A stretch of DNA of 64,000 nucleotides from DASWIG01 sp965371445 (GTDB lineage Bacteria; Acidobacteriota; Thermoanaerobaculia; Multivoradales; J023). Positions 15,291 through 24,057 of the stretch are shown piece after piece. The translations under genes and the position numbers were made by a program. The notes under the pieces were generated by a model. That model saw only the letters and a list, made by a program, of their open reading frames with translations. It was not told the origin of the DNA and ran no database searches. The stretch lies in contig CBDUYN010000021.1 of assembly GCA_965371445.1 (NCBI GenBank), forward strand, positions 1 to 64,000. The letters are read 5' to 3'. How positions within the stretch are numbered: the first letter of the stretch is position 1; every line of letters starts with the position of its first letter.

Positions 15291-16499
15291 ATGAGACCCA
15301 CTGCAGCGCGTCTCTTGGCGCTTTCAGTCGTTTCAGCTTCGACCCTTCTGTTGCTCGCCTGCCCGGACAAGACAGTTCGTCTGGGGGCTGTCGTCCCGGC
15401 GACCGGGGTCGACCAGGCCTACGGCGAGTCCATCCAGAGGGGCATCGAGATCGCCTACGCGGAGCTCCGGGCCGACAACAAAGTCCCCATCGAGCTCATG
15501 CCGATCGCCGACTCCGAGAGCGATCCGGAGCGCGCGGCCGAAAAGCTCCGGGAGCTCTACAGCGCCGGGGCCTTCGCCGTCATCGGCGGCGTCACCACCG
15601 ACGAGGTCCAGAAGATGATCGAGGCGGCCGACCGTTACGATCGCGTCTTGCTGTCCCCGTCGGCCTCCTCGCCCGAGCTCACGGGCGTCTCCCGCAACTT
15701 CTACCGGATCTGGCCGTCCGATTTCACGGCCGCCAACAAGATGGCCAACTTCGCCATCGTCGACAACAAGACGATCGTCGTCGTCGTCGAGCGCACCTAC
15801 GGCAAGGGGATCCAGAGCGTCTTCCGGACCGCCTTCGAAAAGGACGGCGGCGAGGTCATGGAAGTCATCGAGATCCCGCCGCACACCAGCGACTTCGGCG
15901 GCATCGCCGAACGGATCATGACCTTGAAACCCGACGCTGTCTACCTCGCGGCCTACGGGACCGGCGTCGGCGGGATGATCCAGGAGCTGCGGCGCAAGAG
16001 CTTCGAGGGCAAGATCCTGACCACCAGCGCCTTTGCCGCCACCTCGGCCATCGCCCGCATCGGCCAGGACGCTGAGGGAGTGTTCCTGACGCAGACCTTC
16101 TTTGACTCCGATAGCGAGTTCGCTCACGTCCAGCGTTTCGTCAAACCCTTTCGGGAGAAGTACGGCATCGACCCCGACATCTACGCCGCCCACGGCTACG
16201 ATGCCTTCAAGGTCCTGGTGGAGGCCATCCAGAGGCATCCTCCGGCGCTGCCCGGCGAGGTGCACGACGGCATGCGCGAGATCCAGGAGTTCGAGGGCGT
16301 GACCGGCTCGATTCAGTTCAACGAAAAAGGCGACGTCCAGAAGTACCCCAGGGTCTACGTCATCGGCGAGGACCTCGGGCTTTACGACTACAACGAGCGC
16401 GTCAAGAAGCGCAAGGACGAGCTGCGCCGCAAGCGCGAAGAGCTCCAGCGCCGGCTCGAGCAGATTCGCCGCGAAGCCTCCTCCGTGAAAGGAGGCTGA
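15291..16499 (+). CDS. Periplasmic substrate-binding lipoprotein (Leu/Ile/Val-binding fold)
   Basis: 402 residues. A signal peptide ends in the lipobox LLAC, so the mature protein is probably anchored by a lipidated Cys. The rest is a type I periplasmic-binding fold of the Peripla_BP_6 kind: VRLGAVVPATGVDQAYGESI, GGVTTDEVQKMIEAADRY, LLSPSASSPELTG, YAAHGYDAFKVL. A C-terminal charged helix (RVKKRKDELRRKREELQRRL) is unusual for the family. No permease or ATPase of a branched-chain amino-acid transporter is adjacent, so it may act as a sensor or pair with distant genes. It has its own promoter. Confidence 0.8.
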   Translation: MRPTAARLLALSVVSASTLLLLACPDKTVRLGAVVPATGVDQAYGESIQRGIEIAYAELRADNKVPIELMPIADSESDPERAAEKLRELYSAGAFAVIGGVTTDEVQKMIEAADRYDRVLLSPSASSPELTGVSRNFYRIWPSDFTAANKMANFAIVDNKTIVVVVERTYGKGIQSVFRTAFEKDGGEVMEVIEIPPHTSDFGGIAERIMTLKPDAVYLAAYGTGVGGMIQELRRKSFEGKILTTSAFAATSAIARIGQDAEGVFLTQTFFDSDSEFAHVQRFVKPFREKYGIDPDIYAAHGYDAFKVLVEAIQRHPPALPGEVHDGMREIQEFEGVTGSIQFNEKGDVQKYPRVYVIGEDLGLYDYNERVKKRKDELRRKREELQRRLEQIRREASSVKGG

Positions 16500-16594
16500 G
16501 CCGCCGGGATCCTGGGAGGTCCTTGCCACCCAGCGGGGAGGCGAGGGCACCTCGCTCGTGCTTTTTCCCGGCCCCCCGGAGGCCCCGACCCGCG

Positions 16595-17398
16595 ATGTTC
16601 GCCATCACCCGCCGCATCTTCCGCTATCGGAGCCTTCTGCGAACCCTGACCGCCCGGGAGCTCAAAGCGCGCTACCGGGGGTCCGTCCTCGGATACCTCT
16701 GGTCGCTCGTCAATCCACTGATGCTGCTCGTGGTCTATACCTTCGTCTTCTCGACGATCTTCGACCCGCGCGACGACAACGTCACGCCCTACGGCCTTTT
16801 CCTGGTGACGGGGCTCTTTCCCTGGATCTGGCTGCAGAGCTCGTGGCTTGAGGGCACGTCGTCGCTCATGGCAAACTCCGGCCTGATCCGCAAGGCCGCC
16901 TTCCCGGCCGAGCTCCTGCCGATGGTGCCGGTGCTCGCGAACCTGATCCACTTCGCCTTCGCCTTGCCGGTCATCGCGGCGGCTTTTCTCGTGCTGCGCT
17001 TCTACGGCTACGAGGCGGGAGGCTGGGCGGCGCTTCTCCTGCCCTTTGTCGTCCTCGTCCAGCTACCCCTGATCGCCGGCCTGGCCCTCGGCTCCGCGGC
17101 CTTGAACGCTCATTTCAAGGACGTCCGCGACCTCCTTTCGAACCTGCTGACGCTGCTGTTTTTCATGACTCCCATTCTCTACACCCTGGAACGGCTGGAG
17201 AAATTCCCCCTGGTTCAAACCGTCGTGACCCTGAACCCCCTGACACCCTTCATCCAGGCCTATCAGGACACCGTCTTTTTCGGCCGCGTGCCCTCTGCCC
17301 TGGCCTGGACGGCCATGCTCGGCGTCTCGCTTGCCGTCTGGGCGGCCGGGGCCTGGCTCTTCGAGCGCCTGAGCGAGACCCTGGTGGAAGCCGTATGA
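16595..17398 (+). CDS. ABC-2 type polysaccharide export permease (Wzm-like)
   Basis: 267 residues from MFAITRRIFRYRSLLRTLTA; GGAGG lies 12 bases upstream. A longer frame from 16523 begins with low-complexity sequence. It has six predicted membrane segments (for example NPLMLLVVYTFVFSTIFD and LLSNLLTLLFFMTPILYTL) and the N-terminal amphipathic RELKARYRGSVLGYLWSLVNP typical of Wzm/KpsM exporters. With the ATPase immediately downstream (ATGA overlap) it would export an undecaprenyl-linked polysaccharide, consistent with the nearby glycosyltransferases. Confidence 0.88.
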   Translation: MFAITRRIFRYRSLLRTLTARELKARYRGSVLGYLWSLVNPLMLLVVYTFVFSTIFDPRDDNVTPYGLFLVTGLFPWIWLQSSWLEGTSSLMANSGLIRKAAFPAELLPMVPVLANLIHFAFALPVIAAAFLVLRFYGYEAGGWAALLLPFVVLVQLPLIAGLALGSAALNAHFKDVRDLLSNLLTLLFFMTPILYTLERLEKFPLVQTVVTLNPLTPFIQAYQDTVFFGRVPSALAWTAMLGVSLAVWAAGAWLFERLSETLVEAV

Positions 17399-18687
17399 GC
17401 GTCGCCATCCACGTCGAGGGGCTCTCGAAGCTCTTTCGCCGGAGCACGGCGGGGCGAAAGCTCCGCACCCTGAAGAGCGCTCTTCTGGAACGTTCGCTGG
17501 TCGGCGGGCTGGCGGAGAAAGACTCGATCCCGGCCCTCTCCGACGTCTCCTTCACGGTGGAACGTGGCGAGGCCGTGGGCCTCGTCGGCTCCAACGGCTC
17601 CGGCAAGTCGACGCTGCTCAAAATCGTCGCCGGGATCCTGAGGCCGACCCGCGGGAGCTGCGAGGTCCGTGGCCGGACGGCGGCCCTGATCGAGCTCGGG
17701 GCGGGCTTCCATCCCGAGATCTCGGGGCGCGAGAACATCTACATCAACGGTGCCGTCCTCGGCCTCTCGCGCCGCGAGATCGAGCGGCGCTACGAAGAGA
17801 TCGTCGAGTTCTCGGGCCTCGCCGACTTCATCGAGGAGCCGGTCAAGAACTACTCCTCGGGCATGTACGTGCGCCTCGGCTTCGCCGTCGCGATCCACAC
17901 CGACCCGGAGATCCTCCTGGTCGACGAGGTCCTCTCGGTAGGCGACGAGTCCTTTGCCCACCGCTGCCTGCGGAGCATCGAGGAATTCCTCGCCGAGGGC
18001 AACACCCTCCTTCTCGTCAGCCACTCGCTCGAGCTCGTCGAATCGGTCTGCGACCGGGCGGTCTGGATCGAGCGCGGCCGCAAGAAGCTTGAGGGCCATC
18101 CCCGGCGGGTGGTCGACGCCTACCGCCAATCGGTGGCCGAGGCCGAGGGCCGTGCCCACCAGGAGGCCAAGGAGAAGCCGCAAGAGACCGGGAAGGAAGG
18201 CGCGACGCAAGAGGCCGCGGGACCGATCCTGCGCTGGGGCTCGGGCGAAGCCTCGATCGACGAGGTGCGCCTCATCGCCGGCGGCGAGGAGCGCTATCAC
18301 CTGCGGACCGGCGAGGACGTCTCTTTCCGCATCGAGGGACGCGCCCACCGGGACCTCGACGACGTCGTCTTCGGCGTCGCCGTCTCGACACCGCGCGGCA
18401 TCGAGGTCTGGGGCTCGAACACGGACCTCGACGGCCACGCTCCGGCGCGCCTCGCCGCCGGCGACGTCGTGGCGGAGGTCCATTGCGGCGATTTGCGCCT
18501 GGCGCCGGGCGAGTACCTGCTCGACGTCGCGGTCCACGCCCGCGACGGCACCCCGTACGACTACCGGCGTAGGCTACTCACGTTCAGCGTCACCGCCGCC
18601 GAGCGTGGAATAGGAATCTACTTCCCGCGGCACACCTGGTCGTTCTCCGACGGCTTCAAGGCGCAGGCGGTGGGCGAGGAACCGTGA
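17395..18687 (+). CDS. ABC transporter ATPase with C-terminal glycan-recognition domain (Wzt-like)
   Basis: 430 residues. The nucleotide-binding domain carries Walker A GSNGSGKST at residues 65-73, the signature NYSSGMYVRLGFA, Walker B EILLVDEVLSVGDESF and the switch His in LLLVSHSLELV. An Ala/Glu-rich linker at about residues 250-280 leads to a beta-sandwich of the Wzt C-terminal type (SIDEVRLIAGGEERYHLRTG; GIEVWGSNTDLDG; GEYLLDVAVHARDGTP). That domain recognises the O-antigen terminus in characterised Wzt proteins. It works with the upstream permease. Confidence 0.88.
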   Translation: MSVAIHVEGLSKLFRRSTAGRKLRTLKSALLERSLVGGLAEKDSIPALSDVSFTVERGEAVGLVGSNGSGKSTLLKIVAGILRPTRGSCEVRGRTAALIELGAGFHPEISGRENIYINGAVLGLSRREIERRYEEIVEFSGLADFIEEPVKNYSSGMYVRLGFAVAIHTDPEILLVDEVLSVGDESFAHRCLRSIEEFLAEGNTLLLVSHSLELVESVCDRAVWIERGRKKLEGHPRRVVDAYRQSVAEAEGRAHQEAKEKPQETGKEGATQEAAGPILRWGSGEASIDEVRLIAGGEERYHLRTGEDVSFRIEGRAHRDLDDVVFGVAVSTPRGIEVWGSNTDLDGHAPARLAAGDVVAEVHCGDLRLAPGEYLLDVAVHARDGTPYDYRRRLLTFSVTAAERGIGIYFPRHTWSFSDGFKAQAVGEEP

Positions 18688-18699
18688 GAGGAATCTACG

Positions 18700-18990
18700 A
18701 TGGCAGAGCAGCAGAATCCCGGCAAGGGAATGAACGTCAAGATCGGCGACGAGGAGCTCAAGGGCCGTTACTCGAACCTGGTGCGGGTGAGCCACACCCG
18801 GGAGGAGTTCATCCTCGACTTCATCAACATGGTGCCCCCCCAGGGGGCGGTCACCGCGCGGATCATCACGAGCCCCGGTCACCTGAAGCGCCTGATCCGC
18901 GCCCTCGACCACAACCTGAAGCTCTACGAGAGCAACTTCGGGCCGATCCAGGAAGCGATCGAGCCACCGGACGTGGGCGAGATCAACTAG
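18700..18990 (+). CDS. DUF3467 family protein
   Basis: 96 residues. It shows the DUF3467 pattern: GRYSNLVRVSHTREEFILDF, then INMVPPQGAVTARIITSPGH and LIRALDHNLKLYESNFGPI. The biochemical function of the family is unknown. GAGAGGA precedes the ATG, and it sits 12 bases after the ATPase gene and 9 bases before the uridine kinase gene. Confidence 0.85.
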   Translation: MAEQQNPGKGMNVKIGDEELKGRYSNLVRVSHTREEFILDFINMVPPQGAVTARIITSPGHLKRLIRALDHNLKLYESNFGPIQEAIEPPDVGEIN

Positions 18991-18999
18991 AATCGGCTC

Positions 19000-19623
19000 A
19001 TGTCGAGCTCACCCGTCATCCTGGGCGTCGCCGGAGGCACCGGCTCCGGCAAGACCACGGTAGCTCATGCCCTCCTCGACGCGGTCGGGGAAGGAAGGCT
19101 CGCCTTCCTTCCCCAGGACAACTACTACCGCGACATCGACTGGAAGGACGAAGAGCACCTGCTGCACCACAACTTCGACCACCCGGCGGCCTTTGACACG
19201 CCCCTTCTCGTCGCGCACCTGCGGACGCTCAAGGCGGGCAAGCCGATCGAGGCGCCGATCTACGACTTCGTCACCCACCGGCGCAAGAGCGAGACCCGGC
19301 GGATCGAGGCGCGTCAGGTGATCATGGCCGAGGGCATCATGCTTCTTGCCGAACCCGACATCCGCGAGCTCCTCGACTTCAAGATCTACGTCGACACCGA
19401 CGCCGACGTGCGCTTGAAGCGGCGGATCCTGCGCGACATCAACGAACGCGGCCGGGCCCTGGAGGACGTCCTGCGCCAGTACATGGGGACGGTCCGGCCC
19501 ATGCATCTCGAGTTCGTCGAGCCGTCGAAGCGCTGGGCCGACGTCATCGTGCCCGAAGGCGGCGCCAATCGGGTGGCGCTGCAGATGGTGACAGCGCGCC
19601 TCGAGCAGCTCCTGGCCGACTGA
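19000..19623 (+). CDS. udk: Uridine kinase
   Basis: 207 residues, full length. It phosphorylates uridine and cytidine in pyrimidine salvage. Walker A is GVAGGTGSGKTTVA at residues 9-22. Substrate-region motifs are LPQDNYYRDIDWK, NFDHPAAFDTPLL and PIYDFVTHRRKSET; the lid region is DADVRLKRRILRDINERGR and the end of the core PSKRWADVIVPEGG. It is cytoplasmic and followed after one base by the glycosyltransferase gene. Confidence 0.9.
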   Translation: MSSSPVILGVAGGTGSGKTTVAHALLDAVGEGRLAFLPQDNYYRDIDWKDEEHLLHHNFDHPAAFDTPLLVAHLRTLKAGKPIEAPIYDFVTHRRKSETRRIEARQVIMAEGIMLLAEPDIRELLDFKIYVDTDADVRLKRRILRDINERGRALEDVLRQYMGTVRPMHLEFVEPSKRWADVIVPEGGANRVALQMVTARLEQLLAD

Positions 19624-19624
19624 G

Positions 19625-20623
19625 ATGACAGTGTCTCCCCCCCTGGGTCCCCCCAAGGGGACAGTGTCTCCCCCCCTGGGTCCCCCCAAGGGGACAGCCG
19701 AGCCGCTTCTCTCCGCCGTCGTCGTCCACTGGCGTGACGAGGAGCACCTGAGCGAGCTCCTCGACGCCTGGGGCGAAGCGGCAGGCTGCGAGATCCTCGT
19801 CGTCGACAACAGCTCCTCGCTCGCCGAGCTCAAGAACCCGGCACGGCGGATCGATCCCGGGAAAAACCTCGGTTTCGGCGGTGCCGTCAACCGCGGAGTC
19901 GAGGAGGCGCGGGGCGAATGGATCCTGATTCTGAACCCTGACGTCCGGCCGGAGCCGGACGCCGTCAAGCGGCTCCTGGAAGCGCTGGACGAGTGGACAC
20001 ACGCGGCCGGCGTCGTCCCGGCGCTCGTCGACGAGGCGGGACGATCGCGCTGCCGCTGGCAGCTACGTCCGCTCCCGTCGGTCGGCAAGCTCCTCCTCCA
20101 GGCGTTTCTCTTGCCCACCGTCGCCGGTCCCCGCGTCGAGCCGGAGCGCGGCACGCCGATCGCTCAGCCGGCCGGGGCCGCCCTGGCGATTCGGCGCTCG
20201 GTGCTCGTCGAGCTCGGCGGCCTCGACCCGGGTTTCTTCCCGGCCTGGTTCGAGGACGTCGACCTCGCCAAGAGGCTTGCCGCCGCGGGCCGCCGCCTGC
20301 TGTACGAGCCGCGCTCGCGCTGGCGCCACGCCGGCGGCGCGTCGCTTCCGGCGCTCGGCTACGGACCGTTCCGATGGATCTATTACCGGAACCTGTCACG
20401 GTACCTGGCGATTCACCACGGCGGCTTCTGGGCCTTCGTTCTACGCTGCCTCCTGCCGCTGGGGATGTCGCTGCGCCTCCTCGCCCTACCGCTGCGGTGC
20501 CCGCAGAACGCCAAGAGCCGCCGTGAAGCCGCCTTCGGCCTCTTGGCGGTCATCCTCGGCGCGGCGAGCGCCTGGCGGCGGCCGCGGGAGCTCCGAGAGC
20601 GCTTCTCCCGGGAGGAACCATGA
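19625..20623 (+). CDS. GT2-family glycosyltransferase with a repeat-encoded N-terminus
   Basis: 332 residues. After an unusual N-terminal 24 residues (two copies of VSPPLGPPKGT), the GT-A domain begins LLSAVVVHWRDEEHLSELLD. It continues with ILVVDNSSSLAEL, NLGFGGAVNRGVEEARGEWI, the nucleotide-sugar DxD-like ILNPDVRP, and GFFPAWFEDVDLAKRLAAAG. This is the rhamnosyltransferase-like GT2 style. It probably adds a sugar to the polysaccharide exported by the neighbouring ABC system. The N-terminal repeats come from a short GC-rich repeat also found in hisB and hisH. Confidence 0.8.
   Translation: MTVSPPLGPPKGTVSPPLGPPKGTAEPLLSAVVVHWRDEEHLSELLDAWGEAAGCEILVVDNSSSLAELKNPARRIDPGKNLGFGGAVNRGVEEARGEWILILNPDVRPEPDAVKRLLEALDEWTHAAGVVPALVDEAGRSRCRWQLRPLPSVGKLLLQAFLLPTVAGPRVEPERGTPIAQPAGAALAIRRSVLVELGGLDPGFFPAWFEDVDLAKRLAAAGRRLLYEPRSRWRHAGGASLPALGYGPFRWIYYRNLSRYLAIHHGGFWAFVLRCLLPLGMSLRLLALPLRCPQNAKSRREAAFGLLAVILGAASAWRRPRELRERFSREEP
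19628..19693 (+). repeat. Two tandem 33-bp copies of a GC-rich coding repeat
   Basis: Each unit is ACAGTGTCTCCCCCCCTGGG then TCCCCCCAAGGGG. The 33-base period keeps the frame and adds VSPPLGPPKGT twice directly after the start of the glycosyltransferase. Related single copies occur at 29629-29655, 30261-30286 and, inverted, 56325-56353. Confidence 0.8.
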
Positions 20624-21615
20624 CTCCCGAAGTCACCGTCGCCATCGTCACCTACGGCTCGGCAGCCGACCTCCCGGGCTGCTTCGCGGCCCTCGCCGCC
20701 CAGGAGCACCGCGGTTTCGCGGTTGTCGTCGTCGACTGCGCGAGCACCGACCGAAGCGTCGAGGTGGCCCGCGGGACGGATCTTGGCGACGTCAAGAAGA
20801 CCGTCGTCCCCCTGGCCGAGAACCTGGGCTTTGCCGGCGGGATGAACGAGGCGTTTCGGCGCAGCGACTCCCCCTACTTCCTGACGCTCAACGCCGACAC
20901 CCGTCCCGGGAGCGGCTTGCTCGGCGTCTTGCTCGAGCGCTTCCGCTCCTCGGCCGAGCTACGCCTCGGCGCGGTGACGCCGCGGCTGGTGCGTCCGGCG
21001 GCGGCGGGCAAGCCGCCGCGCCTCGACGCCTGCGGCATGGTCTTGAAGACGACCTGGCGTCATCTCGACCGGGGCTCCGGAGAGGTCGACCGCGGCCAGT
21101 ACATGGAAGCCGAGCGGGTCTTCGGCGCCACCGGCGCCGCCACCCTCTGGAGCCGCGAAGCCCTCAAGGACGTGGCTCTCGACTGTGAAATCTTCGACCC
21201 GGGCTTCCACTCCTTCCGTGAGGACGCCGAGCTTTGCTTCCGTCTGCGGGAGCGAGGCTGGGAGGTGGTCTACGAGCCACGGGCGGTGGCCGAGCACCGG
21301 CGTTCGGTGCTCCCCGAGCGGCGCCGGCGGCAGCCGGCGACGCTCAACCGCAACACCTTGCGCCACCGTTACCTGCTCCGGGCCTACCACCAGACGGGGC
21401 GGAGCTTTCTGCGGACGTTCGTCCCGACCTTGGCGCGCGACCTGGGGGCTTTGGTCTACGTCGTCCTCTTTGAGCGGACGTCGCTTCCGGCCTACGCCTG
21501 GCTGTGGCGTCATCGACGGGAGATCGGCGCGCGGCGGCGGCTCGTCCAGGGGCGGCGGACGGTGGCGCCGGCGGAGGTCGAGCGTTGGTTTCGCCTCGCC
21601 GAGTTGCCACTCTAG
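20620..21615 (+). CDS. GT2-family glycosyltransferase
   Basis: 331 residues; its ATG overlaps the previous gene's stop (ATGA). GT-A motifs are TVAIVTYGSAADLPGCFAAL, VVVVDCASTDRSVEVA, ENLGFAGGMNEAFRRSDS, the LTLNADTRP aspartates and FREDAELCFRLRERGWEVVY. C-terminal helices (PTLARDLGALVYVVLFERTS) may associate with the membrane. It probably acts with the preceding transferase in building the exported glycan; the donor sugar cannot be told. Confidence 0.85.
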   Translation: MTPEVTVAIVTYGSAADLPGCFAALAAQEHRGFAVVVVDCASTDRSVEVARGTDLGDVKKTVVPLAENLGFAGGMNEAFRRSDSPYFLTLNADTRPGSGLLGVLLERFRSSAELRLGAVTPRLVRPAAAGKPPRLDACGMVLKTTWRHLDRGSGEVDRGQYMEAERVFGATGAATLWSREALKDVALDCEIFDPGFHSFREDAELCFRLRERGWEVVYEPRAVAEHRRSVLPERRRRQPATLNRNTLRHRYLLRAYHQTGRSFLRTFVPTLARDLGALVYVVLFERTSLPAYAWLWRHRREIGARRRLVQGRRTVAPAEVERWFRLAELPL

Positions 21616-21690
21616 GCTGGCAGCCCGGAATCATCTGGGGACTTCGTCCCCACGACGGACGGGACGCCCGCGCTCCGGACCTCCCAAGGG

Positions 21691-22177
21691 TCACGAACCC
21701 GCTGCCGAGCTCGGTTCCAGCAGCCAGCGCCAAGCCGGCACGATCCGCGCCCGGTGTCCGCCGAGCTCGACTTCACCTTCTTCTTCCAGGGTCACGACCG
21801 TTCCCCGGTGGACGGAATGCTCCGTCATGGCTTCCTCAAGAGCGCGCAGCTCGCGCTGGCGTGTCCTGGGCTCCGAGAGCTCGACGCAGACTTGAAGCAG
21901 CTCGCGTTCTCTTCCCGGCGATCGTTCGGCGAGGAAATCCACCTCCCAGCCCGACTTCGTCGTCACGTACGAGACGCTGAACCCCCGGCGGCGCAGCTCC
22001 AGGTAGACCACGGTCTCCAGCAGGTGCCCGCGGCCTCGCGCCGCTGCGGCGCATCCCAAGGACGACGTCGATCTTGGCAGGCAAAGCCGGCAGCTCGAGA
22101 GAACGTCGGGTGGGCTCGGGCAACTCGCGCTCCTCGAAGTCGGCGATCAGCTGTCCAAGGGTGTCGGAGAGGGTCAT
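21691..22177 (-). pseudogene. AAA ATPase/DUF4143 gene with internal deletion
   Basis: From an ATG at 22177 (GGAAGG just upstream) the N-terminus reads like this family (MTLSDTLGQLIADFEERELP, then KIDVVLGMRRSG) up to the start of the Walker A loop. There the GKT and the whole ATPase core are missing. The sequence then continues in another frame with the family's C-terminal nuclease-like part (HLLETVVYLELRRRGFSVSY, then TTKSGWEVDFLAE). The junction is near 22040-22060. Intact members are about 400 residues, so roughly 700 bases seem lost. Nonfunctional as an ATPase. Confidence 0.7.
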
Positions 22178-22198
22178 CGATCCTTCCTTGAGGGTTCG

Positions 22199-22243
22199 AT
22201 TCATGAGAATTTGTCCTTGATCGGAGGACAGATTCCCATGAAT
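22199..22243. promoter_or_regulatory. Inverted repeat upstream of the ATPase pseudogene
   Basis: Arms ATTCATGAGAATTTGTCC (22199-22216) and GGACAGATTCCCATGAAT (22226-22243) are complementary except at two positions and are separated by nine bases. A third partial GAATCTGTCCTT follows. The position just upstream of the gene suggests an operator or a hairpin in the 5' UTR. Confidence 0.5.
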
Positions 22244-22395
22244 CTGTCCTTCCGTCAAGGATGGATCCTGATCCGCACCTCATCACGGGAGAGCCGCGAC
22301 GTGGCGAACGTGATCGACGGTCCTCTTCCAGGTCATGGACGTGCTCGAGGCCGCGGGTAGTGGTACGTAACAGTGGATCGGGATCGGCGCGCCGG

Positions 22396-22722
22396 TCAAT
22401 CTCCGAGGATCTCGTTCAGGCCCTCCACGACCCGTGTCACTTCCTCGGGCGAGATTCGGGCCAGAGGTCGCCCGATCCTCTCCACGGCCAGTGTCCGAAT
22501 CTGGCTGATCTTGACCCACGAGCGCTTGGGCAACTTCCGTGAGCGGATCTCCAGCGTCAGAGGAAAGCCCGGACGCTGAGCTTGGCTGGTGATCGCCACG
22601 GCGATGACCGTGCCGGAACGCTCGTTGAAGACATCGTGGCTGAGGATGAGGACAGGCCGGTGTCCTGCCTGCTCGCTTCCTCGTGTGGGGTCGAGATCCG
22701 CCCAGCGGATCTCGCCTCTCAA
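22396..22722 (-). CDS. MazF/PemK-like endoribonuclease toxin
   Basis: 108 residues from a TTG at 22722 that overlaps the antitoxin's TGA (TTGA). Motifs of the MazF fold: LRGEIRWADLDPTRGSEQAG at the N-terminus, HRPVLILSHDVFN, VIAVAITSQAQRPGFPLTLE and SWVKISQIRTLAVERIG. MazF toxins cleave mRNA at short sequences. A longer in-frame extension to 22803 runs through the antitoxin gene and is rejected. It forms a toxin-antitoxin pair with the upstream RHH gene. Confidence 0.85.
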   Translation of the reverse strand: MRGEIRWADLDPTRGSEQAGHRPVLILSHDVFNERSGTVIAVAITSQAQRPGFPLTLEIRSRKLPKRSWVKISQIRTLAVERIGRPLARISPEEVTRVVEGLNEILGD

Positions 22723-22958
22723 TATTCCGGCCACGTCGCGAGCTCGGCGGAGAGTCCTTCTTCGGCCAAATCTCTCTCCACGGCAGGATCCAACTTCGCG
22801 CACTCCCGCGCCAACCTACCGCGTCGGAGCCGGCTCAACATCTCCCGGACAGCCTCCTGGACAGCCTGGCTGCGGCTCTTGAACGTGTCTCCCAGGACCA
22901 ACTCGTCAAGCTGCGCCAGCAGAGACTCTTGGATGGTGATCGCGATCTTTGCTTGCAT
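22719..22958 (-). CDS. Ribbon-helix-helix antitoxin of the MazF-like pair
   Basis: 79 residues. An RHH DNA-binding N-terminus (MQAKIAITIQESLLAQLDEL, then FKSRSQAVQEAVREML) is followed by an acidic C-terminus (AEEGLSAELATWPEY) that would wrap the toxin. It precedes the toxin with a four-base overlap. By analogy it represses its own promoter; no operator was defined. Confidence 0.82.
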   Translation of the reverse strand: MQAKIAITIQESLLAQLDELVLGDTFKSRSQAVQEAVREMLSRLRRGRLARECAKLDPAVERDLAEEGLSAELATWPEY

Positions 22959-23068
22959 GGCTCACATCCTCCAGGTATGACTATAGATCACACCTGCGGA
23001 GTGGTCCAGGGGAAGATGAGCTCAGGGGGCTACGGCGGAGTGAAGTGGCTGGCCACCACCCACCCGCC

Positions 23069-23821
23069 CTACCGCCGCTTCGCCAGGCGCTCGAGGTTCG
23101 ACGCGATCCAGCGCTCGGCCCGCTCATACTCAGGAAATTCCCGCTCGTGGCGCCGGAACTCCGGCGTATGGAGCCGCCGCCGGCCGCCGGGGCCACGGCT
23201 CGCCGGAAGGACGGCGTGAAGCATCTCGTGGTAGACCACCGACTCGACGACGTAACGCGGCACGCTCGCATGGTCGAGGGCCGGGTGGATGCGGATCAGC
23301 CCTTCGCCGTCGTGGTAGCTGCCGAGGCGTACCGAGATCCCCTGACCGCGGCGCCGCCGCTTTGAAACCTTACGTCCCCAGGTGATGACGAGCTCCAAGC
23401 GGCCGTCGAAGAAACGGCGGTTCAGCTCGTCCAAGATCTCCACCAAGTCGAAGCAACGCCCCTCCTGGCGCAGGACCCGGCGGCGCGGACGCCGCTCGCC
23501 CCGGTGACGGTCGAAGTGCTCGCGGATCGCGGCAAGCGCCCGGCGCCGCGCCGCGCCGCGAGCGCCGCCCAGGAGCTTCGCCACCTGGACCAGGGTCTTC
23601 TCGGGAGCGCCGAGAAACGAACGGTGGATACGGACCTCCAAAGCTCCGGACCGCGGCCGCGCCGAGACGATTCGGCTCCGGTTGTCCGTCAGGACGACGG
23701 AGTGGAGAGCGCCGTCCAGGGCCTCGTCCAGGCGTCTCGCGAGAGCCTCCTCGGGATCTTCGTCCGGAGCATCGTCGCGTTGCGGCAACGCGAAGAGCTC
23801 GAGTTGGAGTGGCTCGCTCAT
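23069..23821 (-). CDS. SprT-like zinc metallopeptidase
   Basis: 250 residues from MSEPLQLELF at 23821; a frame to 23881 adds a glycine-rich extension that would run into the divergent promoter. The metal site is VVYHEMLHAVLP (HExxH), with a downstream His in RRLHTPEFRRHEREFPEYER. Upstream features are DLVEILDELNRRFFDGRLEL and the ITWGRKVSKRRRRGQGISVR strand region typical of SprT/Spartan domains. It is divergent from the aro-his-trp promoter. The substrate is unknown. Confidence 0.75.
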   Translation of the reverse strand: MSEPLQLELFALPQRDDAPDEDPEEALARRLDEALDGALHSVVLTDNRSRIVSARPRSGALEVRIHRSFLGAPEKTLVQVAKLLGGARGAARRRALAAIREHFDRHRGERRPRRRVLRQEGRCFDLVEILDELNRRFFDGRLELVITWGRKVSKRRRRGQGISVRLGSYHDGEGLIRIHPALDHASVPRYVVESVVYHEMLHAVLPASRGPGGRRRLHTPEFRRHEREFPEYERAERWIASNLERLAKRR

Positions 23822-23874
23822 GGGGCTTCGCAAGACTACGAGATCCGCGTCGCCTCTACCACCCCCGGCCCAGC

Positions 23875-23903
23875 TTGACACGCCCGAAGCGAGCTGCTTA
23901 AAT
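23875..23903 (+). promoter_or_regulatory. Promoter of the aro-his-trp operon
   Basis: TTGACA at 23875-23880, a 17-base spacer, and TTAAAT at 23898-23903. Transcription would start near 23910, about 45 bases before the leader peptide ATG and 240 bases before the first enzyme gene. Confidence 0.7.
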
Positions 23904-23954
23904 CTCAGCTTACCGGATGCCCCTTCAGGCTCGGAACGAACAAGAGTTTCACCG

Positions 23955-24056
23955 ATGACGTCTCAGGCCCAGCCCTACGTTGCCGCTCCCGGCGGCCACA
24001 AAGAGACCGCGCCGCCGCGCGGCTGGTGGCATGGCGTCGATCATCACGGCCCCTGA
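23955..24056 (+). CDS. Trp/His leader peptide of the aro-his-trp operon
   Basis: 33 codons ending ...GWWHGVDHHGP-stop. Two adjacent Trp codons (24024-24029) are followed at once by a His codon (24030-24032), then two adjacent His codons (24042-24047), close to the stop at 24054. Four His and two Trp in 33 residues is far above average. Its ATG overlaps the stop of a 13-codon ORF (23917-23958), which may couple its translation. Position, codons and the downstream helices match ribosome-mediated attenuation: stalling on uncharged tRNA-Trp or tRNA-His would alter RNA folding. No strong Shine-Dalgarno is seen, which lowers certainty. Confidence 0.75.
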   Translation: MTSQAQPYVAAPGGHKETAPPRGWWHGVDHHGP

Positions 24057-24057
24057 G

